Of a DNA stretch of 64,000 nt, positions 1-10,530 are shown in pieces. The first letter of the stretch is position 1, and each line of letters begins with the position of its first letter. A model generated the notes under the pieces. That model searched no databases. It saw nothing but the letters and a program-made list of their open reading frames with translations, and was not told where the DNA came from. The position numbers and the translations under genes were made by a program. The stretch covers positions 1,389,612 through 1,453,611 of the forward strand of contig NC_020179.2 of NCBI RefSeq assembly GCF_000224145.3, in the 5' to 3' direction. The DNA comes from Ciona intestinalis. Lineage: Eukaryota > Chordata > Ascidiacea > Phlebobranchia > Cionidae.

Positions 1-1634
1 TTGCAAATGGCTCTGTGCGATCATGCCTTATGCTAACACCGCCCAACATTGTGAATATTACTCGTTACATTGAAACTTTCCACTAACGCCCAAGTTATAC
101 GCGCAAATCTTTGTTCTCTTTAAGCTGTAAAGATTTTACGAACAAAATTGTTTTTGTTACTTTTTATTTAATTTCTTTTTATTTTCGCTTGTATTGCATT
201 TCCGCAACAGACAAAAGGGCTCGAGGTTCGGCTGCAAAGCTACCTCGTTCTCTTGCTAAACTTTCGCATACTCTGCGATGAATCTGAGAAGCTGTTTTCC
301 GCACTAACACCCTTTACTGACGCTTGTTGTTGGCTCTTCGGTGTCTCAACGAGCGTCGAACCAGTTCCCTATACTAACATGTTCCGTATTTTGTATTGCT
401 TTTGTTTTGCGGCTACTGGTCGCATTTGTGGCCAAATTCGCATTCACTCTTCAATATAGGCTGTGTCTTATTGCAGTAGAACGATCAAATATTTTGTTAC
501 GTATACGTGTACTTTCGAATCAAGATTTTATGTTGCATCGGCAGAGTGGCCGCGAGGTGGCGCGCTGCTACGTCGTATATCCTCGTGACGTCATGGCAAA
601 GAAATGTTTTAAATAAAAAAATTACATCCAAAAACGTGTCTTAATTAACTATTACGATTATTAAGTAGTGTAGGACTGAATAAGCCAATTACCGGACGAA
701 CAGGTACAACTGTACAGTGGTCCGCTAAGAGTGTAAAGTGGTTTTGTACAACACGACTGTACCGGGCGTTGTAAATTGTATAACAAGTAGCAAACGTACC
801 AGAGAAATGACTAGTTTTTAATAAGGAATAATATAATTGCTTGAAAATTCAGATCTATACCCCACTAGTTTTAACACATAAACACCTAAAACTTGTAAAA
901 ACATGAGCATTAAATATAAAGGCAAACGAGTACATTTTAACAAAACGCTCCTGGACAGTATTTTTTTTTATCATTTTTGGCCTTTTGCCCATGCGCATAC
1001 AAATACATAGTTTGTAGCCCTAAAACCCGATCAAAAACCTATACCGTTGTTTAAAAGCCGTTTTGCAAAACTTTTTTCTATTTTGAATAAAAAATATTCA
1101 AATGCGGTGTATAATGTCAATTGTTTGAACATAATGCGACAATTTAGGTTGTACAGGCAGATCTCTGCAACAAGCAGTTTTGCTATACGTGAAAAATTGT
1201 TTTTAGGTCATTACAAGTATAAAAACCACAGACTTGGAAGTAGCTTAGGCGTACTTTGCAGTTAAAGGCGGGGTTGTGCACGATCAGAATTCGGCGGTGG
1301 CTTGTTTATTTATTTATTCTTATTTATGCATGTACGCCTGCATCAAGGCTTGCCAGTTCTTTATTTAGACATCTGACTTCACGACTATGAAACGCCCATA
1401 TCCATGCTTGCAAATGACAGATAACTATACGTGGCCTCAAAACGACAGAAAAGCATAATGTTTTATCAAAAAGTTTTCTCCCCAAAATAAGGTATGGTTT
1501 TAAGGCCGTTTATGGTGTGCAAATTCTGCAGTCTGTAGTTCACCTGCATATTGAATGCATTTTTATTCGGTTTTAACAAAAACAGTCGCTGTACTTCAGT
1601 AAGAAATCGCATTTGATGATAGTTATAAACAACG
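1..1634. other. gene-free stretch, nothing recognised
   Basis: No exon with matching splice phases and no known protein family is seen on either strand. The longest open frames (about 253-616) have no recognisable motif. A cAMP-response-element-like octamer TGACGTCA lies at 586-593 and an AATAAA at about 612, but without a supported gene neither can be assigned a role. Confidence 0.5.
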
Positions 1635-1790
1635 TATATTAGGGTGAAAAAAAAGGTAAACACCTATTCATTTAATTTTCTCGTCCTATTTGGTAGTAAA
1701 CAAAGAACATTCAAAGAATTATTAAACCGTATCTTCGTGATATTTGGATTTTATGTGCTAAAGGTGTCCTGTCTTTCCCCGCAGTATATA
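1635..1790 (-). repeat. MITE family 1, divergent copy
   Basis: Reverse-orientation copy with the conserved inner block (TTTGGTAGTAAACAAAGAAC) and the outer end CCCCGCAGTATATA; somewhat degraded at its left end. Confidence 0.7.
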
Positions 1791-2690
1791 GAACAGTAAT
1801 ACCAAATTATGCAACCCGTGACGTAATAAGTATACCTAAATCAAAACATGCTGTGTTATAATTTGAAAACACTTTGATCTAAATCGCCGTTGTACAATGC
1901 GGCTGTGATAGGTAAAGCTTATCCAAATATAATTTAAGTGCTTTGCATTTTGGCCGAACCGTGGTATTCGATTTACGTCATCAAGTCAAAACCACAACAC
2001 GACTGGCATGCGGAGATGTCGTGTTTAATCAACAAAACAGTGACATTCGCTGGTCGTTACTAACGCTTATGGCGGAGCGGATTAAGGCTACAGTACAGCG
2101 CAAAAAAATCTAGTTCAAAGAAATGCAATACGAAACATGGGCGTTTGAACTGTGTAGAAAAAAAGCAGTGTACGTATATCACTTACATACCATCTAGGTT
2201 TACGAATTCGCTATCTCAGCCAAAAATCTTGCGTTTGACGTCATTGTACTGCACGGCAAAATCGCTAGGTATATTTTGTCCAGTTTGTATATATAAGTTG
2301 CAAACAATAAATTAAGTAGTCTTATGCGTTTAAAATATCTACTTTATACATCAAAACATCGTACAGTTGTTGTTTGTGGTCTCAATAATTAAAATTATGA
2401 TAACACTGCTAAAATTGCAGCAAATTTTTATGGCATATAGTACTGTGTGGTAAGGTGGTATACCGTTAGCACCTAAATCACTTAAACCTAATTCGAACAC
2501 TTAACAACGTTTTTTAGACTCGGGGACTACAGCTATTCTGTAAAAAAAACTCTTTGTTATCTACCAAATGGGACGCCCGAAGACATAAAAAAACATGTCT
2601 TATCCCACCCCACCCTACTATATTTTTTTACAACACAATTTCATTAGATTTTTATACATAACCGTTTATGTAAAAATGCTAGTTTATATG

Positions 2691-2894
2691 TATGATGTGG
2701 GGAAACGGGATGTGGGGAAACGGGACACCTTTAAAGCACACATTATCTAAATATCCTGATCGTGTTTTAAACATTTAACAACGTTCTATAGGACTCGCGA
2801 GGATACGGTTTTATAATTCTTTAAATATCGTTTGTTTACTACCGAATGGGACGAGAAAATAGAATAAAAAGGTGTCCCACCCCCCTCACTGTAT
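2691..2894 (+). repeat. MITE family 1 copy
   Basis: Forward copy. The left end carries a doubled 17-bp unit (GATGTGGGGAAACGGGA twice); the right end reads GTGTCCCACCCCCCTCACT. Confidence 0.8.
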
Positions 2895-3522
2895 CCAGTA
2901 CAACTTGGAAACGCGATTTGGTCCGAGACAATACATAATAGCAAGATAGTGCTAACGCCTGGGGCCGGTTAGTAATCGATGGAATACATAGATCAACGTG
3001 GTGTCTTGTTACCTTAATTATCATTTGCATACACGTTATGTCAACATAAACCACAGCGCAAATTTTAGGCAGTTTAAAAACAAGACAGTGACTGTCCGAC
3101 AAAAATCGTGCGCTTTATTTTTGCGTTTTTTCGCGGCAAGACGCGCAGTTTTTCGTAAATAGAAACAACTTCGCCACGCTTCGGCCCTTTCCGAGAAAAA
3201 TGCGGTCGGTTTTTAAGCCAACGAAAACGTATTGCTCAAGCAACGCGGTACAGCGGCCGCAGTGTGTAAGCAAATTTCTGGCAAAAGCAGCGCAATTGCG
3301 CCGGCTTGCACCGATAAGAGACCGCGTGTTGAATAAATATTATCCCTTCTTTAACCGATGTTATGGAATCAAAAGAAAAACGTGAAAAACCAATGCTATT
3401 TGTGGTGTCGAAATGCTGGTCTGAGTTGTTGTTTGTTTTATGGACGATTTTATCACTTAGTTGGTTTAGCGTCAACAACTTAATTAGAATTTTGCAAAAG
3501 TGTTGAAAAAAAGATTTCTAAA

Positions 3523-3702
3523 TTATAGTTGGGTGGGGGAAGATGGGACAACGTTTGATTCCATTTTCTTGTCTCATTTGGTAGTAAACAAAGAAAATTC
3601 AAAGAAATATAAAACCGCATCTACACAACTCCCATAGACCGTTGTTGAATGTTTAAAACACGATCAGTATATTTGGATATTATGTGCTAAAAGTGTCCCA
3701 TT
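3523..3702 (-). repeat. MITE family 1 copy, right end lost
   Basis: Reverse copy that stops at GTGTCCCA, where the duplicated block starting near 3714 begins. Confidence 0.75.
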
Positions 3703-3713
3703 TTTAACATGGA

Positions 3714-4547
3714 TATTTATTTTCATTTAATACCACGCTGCGTATATGGGTTGTACAATTTTCTAGGTGTAGCGACCACGCTTATTTTTTTAATTAAATG
3801 TAAATGATTTTGACTGTAAGCATGTTTTTACAACTGCTGTTTTTTTCGCTATATATCCTGTTTGTTTTTTTCGCTTAAGATATTTCTCAATCTTCGCTAC
3901 TGTAATCAAAGAGACAAATAAAGATAATATAGCGTTAAGAGGTCCTTACAGTAAATTTGTTCTGTTACGAAAAAGGTATCGTTTAAATTAATTTCGAAAA
4001 TTACAGTATAAGTAAAAATTAGCAATTTAATTTGCAAACACAAATGTATTGTAACTGAACAAATTAAGGCGAACAAAATATTGTATATCCGCGAGGGTAT
4101 AAACATATGATATTTGACCGTGTCGATGCACATAGTTACAAAATAACACAAAAGACAACTTTGTTACAAATAAAATCAGATAACTTAAAAGGAACTAACA
4201 CACCTAGTGTATTTTTGTATTCCCCTATGCGCGGTCTATTCTTGGTAAAAAAGTGTTAAAAATAAGTCGCAAGCGTGCAGTAAAGCATGAAGGAACGCCA
4301 CACAATTGAAACCAACCGCAGCGTAACTTTATAATGGCAATATAAAACGAAAAAAGCAAAACTTTAGCCTAATTGGTTTGGAAATATTTCTAAATGCTTC
4401 TCAATAGTAAGGGAATTTTTTTGCATTTTACTCAATGCGTTTTTTTCTGGTCCGCATTATTACAGAACTGATAAAGTAGGGAGGGGAAGATGGGACACTT
4501 TTTTAATATATTTTCTTGGTCCATTTTGTAGTAAACAAAGAACATTC
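3714..4547 (+). repeat. duplicated block, copy 1 (left of 50-N gap)
   Basis: About 830 bp nearly identical to 4801-5634 with scattered substitutions and 1-4 bp indels. It contains a retroposon-like tail (about 3774-3936), unique AT-rich sequence, and the start of a reverse MITE that runs into the gap. No gene is seen in it. Confidence 0.9.
3774..3936 (+). repeat. retroposon-like tail repeat
   Basis: Dispersed repeat running from GTAGCGACCACGC to AGAGACAAATAAAGATAATA. Other copies: 4848-5012 and 10045-10190 (+), and 35970-36130, 47838-48050, 51357-51525, 54469-54705 (minus). Minus copies start with AATAATAATAAC, so in transcript sense the element ends in a GACAAATAAAG-(ATT)n tail, like the 3' end of a non-LTR retrotransposon or SINE. 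No protein is encoded. Confidence 0.6.
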
Positions 4548-4597
4548 NNNNNNNNNNNNNNNNNNNNNNNNNNNNNNNNNNNNNNNNNNNNNNNNNN
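4548..4597. other. assembly gap, 50 N
   Basis: Exactly 50 Ns, lying between two nearly identical blocks. Confidence 0.99.
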
Positions 4598-4704
4598 AAA
4601 AATAATTAAGAGAAAGCTACGCTGACTAGTCTCGTTATCTCTTAGTAGCTTCACTTTTTTCATTTTTAATATTTTCGCTCTCGCGTGCAACATTATAGCA
4701 TAAG

Positions 4705-4742
4705 GCTCGGCGCTCGGCCCAGTTTTCAGCCGAGCGCCGAGC
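4705..4742. other. GC-rich perfect hairpin
   Basis: A 14-bp perfect inverted repeat: GCTCGGCGCTCGGC at 4705-4718 and GCCGAGCGCCGAGC at 4729-4742, with a 10-nt loop. Further GAGC/GCTCGGC-type blocks follow to about 4795. The base composition is very unlike the surrounding AT-rich DNA. Confidence 0.85.
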
Positions 4743-4800
4743 GTCAAAAAAGGAGACGCTCGGGCACGAGCTTTTGAGTTCGGGCTCGGCTCGGCACATC

Positions 4801-5634
4801 CCTATTTATTTTCATTTAATACCACGCTGCGTATATGGGTTGTACAATTTTCTAGGTGTAGCGACTACTTATTTTTTTAATTAAATGTAAATGATTTTGA
4901 CTGTAAGCATGTTTTTACAACTGCTGTTTTTTTCGCTATATATCCTGTTTTTTTTTCGCTTAAAATATTTCTCAATCTTTGCTACTGTAATCAAAGAGAC
5001 AAATAAAGATAATATAGCTTTAAGAGGTCCTTACAGTAAATTCGTTCTGTTACGAAAAAGGTATCGTTTAAATTAATTTCGAAAATTACAATATAAATAA
5101 AAATTAGCAATTTAATTTGCAAACACAAATGTTTTGTAACTGAACAAATTAAGGCGAACAAAATATTGTATATCCGCGAGGGTATAAACATATGATATTT
5201 GACCGTGTCGATGCACATAGTTACAAAATAACAGAAAAGAAAACTTTGTTACAAATAAAATCAAATAACTTAAAAGGAACTAACACACCTAGTGTATTTT
5301 TGTATCCCCCTATGCGCGGTCTATTCTCGGTAAAAATGTGTTAAAAATAAGTCGCAAGCGTGCAGTAAAGCATGAAGGAACGCCACACAATTGAAGCCAA
5401 CCGCAGCGTAACTTTATAATGGCAATATAAAACGAAAAAAGCAAAACTTTAGCCTAATTGGTTTGGAAATATTTCTAAATGCTTCTCAATAGTAAGGGAA
5501 TTTTTTTGCATTTTACTCAATGCGTTTTTTTCTGGTCCGCATTATTACAGAACTGATAAAGTAGGGTGGGGAAGATGGGACACTTTTTAAATATATTTTC
5601 TTGTCCCATTTTGTAGTAAACAAAGAACATTTTT
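4801..5634 (+). repeat. duplicated block, copy 2 (right of 50-N gap)
   Basis: Second copy of 3714-4547, in direct orientation. It continues through a full reverse MITE (5560-5757) that the left copy loses in the gap. The sequence left of this copy (4598-4800) does not match the sequence left of copy 1. Confidence 0.9.
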
Positions 5635-5757
5635 AAAAAATTAAAAAAAAAGGTATTCTAACGACTCCCATAAATCGTTGTTAAATGTTTAAAACACGGT
5701 CAGAATATTTGGATATTATGTTCTAAAGGTGTTCCATCTTACCCCACAATACTATAT
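5560..5757 (-). repeat. MITE family 1 copy
   Basis: Reverse copy with ends GTAGGGTGGGGAAGATGGGA and ATCTTACCCCACAATACTAT. Confidence 0.85.
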
Positions 5758-6730
5758 TATAAATTCTCTATAATAAAAACATTTAATCATATAAATTGCA
5801 AATACTAACTGTTTAATGTAAAGTTTTTAAAAATGTTATATAGTCAATCCAGTTTCACGAAGTGGTAAAACTCTAAATTAGCGGCTATCCAGCAGTTTCG
5901 TAGAAATATAACTAACAATTAGTTCCCTTATTCTTTCTTTGCCGTTTATTGTTTTAAAGCGTTATACTTAAGGGAAAGCCGGATATTCAAACCACGTCTT
6001 TAAACCGCATCCCCTTAATTTCCGCTTTTAGAAAATTTCTTAACCGGAATTATATTGTTTAAAGATTACAAGACTTTTGAAGAGAACTATCCGTAATTAA
6101 ATTTAAGAGGTCTAGGATTAAGGTTCTTTATCAATGGATTTAAATTGCTATATAGACATAAAGCGTTAATTTTTAAATATAGTATATTGTTACCTAGACT
6201 GTACTTAAATGTATTAAAGCTGAAATATGGTGCAGGCAATAGGTTCAAATGCTGTTGTTATAGGGTGGAGTAAAATTAGACATGATTTTATTCTTTTTTT
6301 TCTCGTCACATTCGGTAGTAAACTGCTATAGAATATTTACATAGTTAAACATAAAAATATTTACATAGTTGTGTAACCATTGCCCCGTTACTATAAAATA
6401 AAGTTGTTAAATGTAAAAAAACGGTCAGGAAATACGGACGTAGGAGCTAAATTCCATCTTACCCCACAGCACTGTATTGGTATACACGGTGGTGCAACTT
6501 TACAGAGCAAAACTAAATTATCACCATTTAAACTAGTGTAAAATTTTTCTTACTCAAATTAAAATAAAACAACTTAACGTATGTCATATATATACCCTCC
6601 CAAAATAGAATCCTTTTTTAAAGGAAAGTGTCCGTGTTTCCCGGACTCGACGTTATGTACCCATTTCCGCATCGTATGTGACCTAGAATTCACTAAGCTG
6701 AAGGAGAATAGTTGCGGGTATGCGATGTAA
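5758..6730. other. gene-free AT-rich stretch with a degraded MITE
   Basis: No exon is recognised. A worn MITE of the GGTAAGAT-ended subfamily is traceable from about 6259 to 6475. Confidence 0.5.
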
Positions 6731-6905
6731 TATAGAGGGTACTGTTAGCACCTGAAACCCATTTTCCTGACCGTGTTTTAAACAATTAACAACGCTCTTT
6801 AAGAGTCGTATGGATGCGGTTTTATATTTCTTTGAATATTCTCTATTTACCAAATGAGACAAAAAGGAAAACGAAAAAATGTTCCATTTTACCCTGTCCA
6901 CCATA
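6731..6905 (+). repeat. MITE family 1 copy (worn)
   Basis: Forward copy with internal AACAATTAACAACGCTC; followed directly by another forward copy. Confidence 0.7.
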
Positions 6906-6910
6906 AACAT

Positions 6911-7093
6911 TATGTACTGTGGGGTAAGACGGGACACCTTTAGTATCCAAATATCCTGATCGTGTTTTAAACTATTAACAACGGTCTATGTGGGAGTCAC
7001 GAGGATGCGGTTTTATAATACTTTTTAGTTCCTTGTTCACTAAGCAATGGGACACGGAAATAGAATGAAAATGCGTCCCATCTTCCCCCACCG
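6911..7093 (+). repeat. MITE family 1 copy
   Basis: Forward copy from TACTGTGGGGTAAGACGGGA to TCTTCCCCCACCGTG, in tandem with the copy just to its left. Confidence 0.85.
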
Positions 7094-7750
7094 TGCCCAA
7101 CATATATGCATTATGTGCTCCTTGACTTTTAATATTGTTATATGGAAGTGTTTAGAAATCTGAGCTCGGCTCGCACCATTTGCAATAATTGAATCGTCCA
7201 ATAAGAGACCCCTTGTTTTATAGCTAACGATTTTGCACAGCTTTCGCTTCGGGTAGTGCCCGTGTGTGAAGATCTGTCAACGCAATTTCCTGCACCGCGC
7301 GTGGATAGTTAGGGAAGAGTGGATAACGACCCGGTGTGGAATTTCCGGGCGGAAATCAGAACATGAAATTGAGCGAAACGGCCTCGAAAAATATACTGTC
7401 ACGAAATTAGCCATAAGTTTGGAAAACTAGGGCTTCTTCTGGATTCTTTTATCGCTGACCGGGTTAAAGGGCATAGTCTAACCAAAACGACAAGCACTTA
7501 ACTTGGGCTACCATTCCAGGTATTTGGACAGTTTTAAATACGAGTTTAGTTCATTTCCCGTCTCAAAAGGGCAGTCTGGAATGCCAATGTAACAATAATG
7601 ACTTTGGGAAAATTTTTTTTTTTTTTTGAAACGCTAACTACAAGAAATACTTTCTAAGCAACAATGAAACAAAACCAATCAAAAAATCAATTTGAGCACA
7701 AATCCACTCAAGTATAACTTTAAACTGCTATGGCAACATGCAAATACCGT
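7094..7750. other. gene-free stretch, nothing recognised
   Basis: MITE-free and slightly more GC-rich at about 7230-7400, but no open frame, splice pattern or RNA fold that I can support. Confidence 0.4.
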
Positions 7751-7948
7751 ATATAATACTATGGGTAACGGTATATAGCATCTAAATCCTAAATTTTCAG
7801 ATCGTGTTTTAACCATTAAGAAAGTTTCTTTAGAAGATGTAGAGTCACGGGAATACGGTAGAATAATTCTTTAAATATTCGTTGTTTACTACAAAATGGG
7901 ACGTATAATAGAATGAAATTATGTCTCATCTTGCTCAAACTTACTATT
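7751..7948 (+). repeat. MITE family 1 copy (worn)
   Basis: Forward copy with degraded ends; the internal GATCGTGTTTTAA and TTGTTTACTACAAAATGGGA blocks are clear. Confidence 0.65.
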
Positions 7949-7987
7949 TGGAACAAAATCAAATCTAAAGTAGAAAAATACTTCATA

Positions 7988-8183
7988 TACAGTAGGATCA
8001 GGGAAGATGGGACACTTTTAAACTCTATTTTCTCGTCCCATTTAGTAGTAAACAAAGAACATTCAAAGAAATATGAAACTATGTCCTCATGACTCTCATA
8101 GACCGTTGTTAATTGTTTAAAACACGATCAGGATATCTGAATATTATGTGCTAAAGGTGTCCCATCTTCTTCCACCCTACTAC
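7988..8183 (-). repeat. MITE family 1 copy
   Basis: Reverse copy, ends CAGTAGGATCAGGGAAGATG and CTTCCACCCTACTAC. Confidence 0.85.
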
Positions 8184-8290
8184 ACATTTAAAGTTGCGAT
8201 CACAGACTAAAACACAAGAATACATACGATTTTGCAATTTACAGCAATGTACTTTGCGTGGGTTAAAACCAAGTATATGAACATCACTTT

Positions 8291-8480
8291 ATAGTCTTGT
8301 AGGGAAAGATGGGAGACCTTTATAGCACATACTATCCAGATACCCTGATCGTGTTTTAAACAATTAACAATGGGAGTCGTGAGAATACCGTTTTATAATT
8401 CTTTGAATGTTCTTAGATTACTATCAAATAGGAGGAGAAATAGAAAGAAAATGTGTCCCACTTTCCCCCACCCAACTATA
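8291..8480 (+). repeat. MITE family 1 copy
   Basis: Forward copy ending in TTCCCCCACCCAACTATATA. Confidence 0.8.
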
Positions 8481-8652
8481 TATATGCAATTTCCTTCATA
8501 AAGTGTATAGGTTTCTTTACAAAGAGTAAAAATAACTTCGATTGAGTGTATAGGGGTGTATGTTATGCCACAAAGCGTTTGAAATGAACTAGGAAAGTCC
8601 CGTTTGACAAACTTTGGTACTGGTATGTGAGTACACACAAAAGAAAAGCAGA

Positions 8653-8843
8653 TATAATAGGGTGGGGGAAGATAGGACACTTTACTATTTTCTCGTCCCA
8701 TTTGGTAGTATACAAATAACACTCAAACAATTATAAAACCATATCCTCACGACTGTAATAGATCGTAGTTAATTTTTTTAAATCGCAATCAAGATATTTG
8801 ATATTATGTGCTAAAAGAGTCCCATCTCCCCCACTCTACTATA
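8653..8843 (-). repeat. MITE family 1 copy
   Basis: Reverse copy, ends TATAATAGGGTGGGGGAAGA and CCCCCACTCTACTATATA. Confidence 0.85.
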
Positions 8844-9365
8844 TATATATAAATAGTAAAACAAACTCACCAGCGCCGCCGTGCGGAAAGCAGCTTTAAT
8901 AATACAGGACACTTGATGTTATTTAAAGCTGATTCGTCAATGTCGTAAAGTCCGGTTCAGAAAAACAGTAAAAAACACTTTTTTAAATCTAAAATTGTTT
9001 TAAGTTTCTAAACCATATTAAAATTTAAATATATTAAAATGGTTGAAACTTTAAAATACCAACACATTAGTTTAAACGTGGACTTTTGTATGCGATAATT
9101 AACTTGCTTTATCCTTGCAAATAAATGAATGTAACATATTTATTCTCGCGTGGCCGAAAAATTACAGTGGTTATTACACCGGTGTTCTGTTTCATAAACC
9201 TCATGCCCGCTGCCATGTCTTAGCTATAAAACAGTTGAGTCAAATTTCTTAAACCACCTGTATTGCTGTTCTGTCTACAGTTTACAGTATGAAGCAACTT
9301 CTTAACTTTTTGCATACTTCTACAACAGTTTATAGTTTTTTACCGTAAGAACTCAGTTTTAATAT

Positions 9366-9568
9366 ATATTGTACTGTGGGGTAAGATGGGACAACTGTAT
9401 CACGTAATATATAAATATCCTGATCGTGTTTTAAACAATTAACAACGGTCTATGTCTATGGAAGTCGTAAAATACAGTTTTATAACTCTTTAAATTTTCT
9501 TGGTTTACCTCCAAATGAGTCGAGAAAATAGAATGGAAAGTGTCCCATCTTTCCCGCCCTACTATATA
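9366..9568 (+). repeat. MITE family 1 copy
   Basis: Forward copy from TTGTACTGTGGGGTAAGATG to CCCGCCCTACTATATA. Confidence 0.85.
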
Positions 9569-10530
9569 CAGCTTTTTACTGCACATAAATACGAATTAAT
9601 AATGCTGCATTTAGTCTGCACTATAACTTATACATTTACTATTAACAATACATAAACTCTTGACTGCTATTTGCTGAACTAAAAATCACACATACTAACT
9701 GCTGTAACAAAAATCACACATGCTCACTGTATACTATAAGACCACACACTAACGGTTTGGCCACTATCAGAGCGATTAAGTATTTCGTTTCCAGCTGATG
9801 AAAAATCTAGGTACACGCTGCAATCAAGTAATCAACGTGCTATAAAAAACGCACAATTGCTGTTATGCCTATAGGCGCCGTTGACTGCGGAAAATTCGCG
9901 TTCAACAAGAATTGTATGTTGTTTACAAGCAATATGTTTACATGTTTTGTTATATTTTAAGCAGGGGTAAGATGGGACATGATTTAATTCGCCTTTCTCT
10001 TGCAGTTGGTAATAAACAACAAGTATTAACATATTTTAAATAGCCTTCTAAAAAAATTATGGAATATTTTTTTAATCGTAAGCCTTATTTTAACAATTGT
10101 TTTTTTTTCGCTAAATCATGTCCTTTTGTTTAAAATATTTCTAATTCTTCGCTACCGTAAAAGAAGGGACAAATTAAAGTTATTATTATAACGGGTTAAA
10201 AGAGCTCATTTTATAGTACCGTAGGGTAATACGGGTTTTAACACATATTGCCTAATATTTCTTAATAAGCACGCTAATAAATAAATACGAAATTTTAAAG
10301 GCATGAGGATACGGTTATATAATTTTGTAAATATTCTTTGTTTACCACCAAAGGAAAGATAAATGAAAAAGAAACATGTACCATCTTACCCCAGCCAGCT
10401 TTACGTTAAAAAGTGGTACTTGTACAGATTGTCTACACACATATATATTATATTCGCGATTCAAGGCACCGTTATTATACATTAAAAATATTGTAATGCA
10501 TATAACGTAATAAAATATATGGTTTAAAAT
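9569..10530. other. gene-free stretch with repeat fragments
   Basis: Holds a MITE fragment (about 9957-10040), a retroposon-like tail (about 10045-10190) and a worn forward MITE of the GTAAGAT-ended type (about 10212-10397). This stretch also covers the downstream flank of the first opsin; no canonical AATAAA is seen there on the minus strand. Confidence 0.5.

Noticed and set aside
253-616. Overlapping 68- and 91-codon open frames with an AATAAA just after
   Set aside because: No conserved motif, no splice-compatible neighbours, and similar lengths occur by chance throughout; not supported as a gene.
8868-8960. Minus-strand CTGGTGAGTTTG that looks like an exon end with a strong donor
   Set aside because: No matching acceptor, partner exon or recognisable peptide was found on either side.
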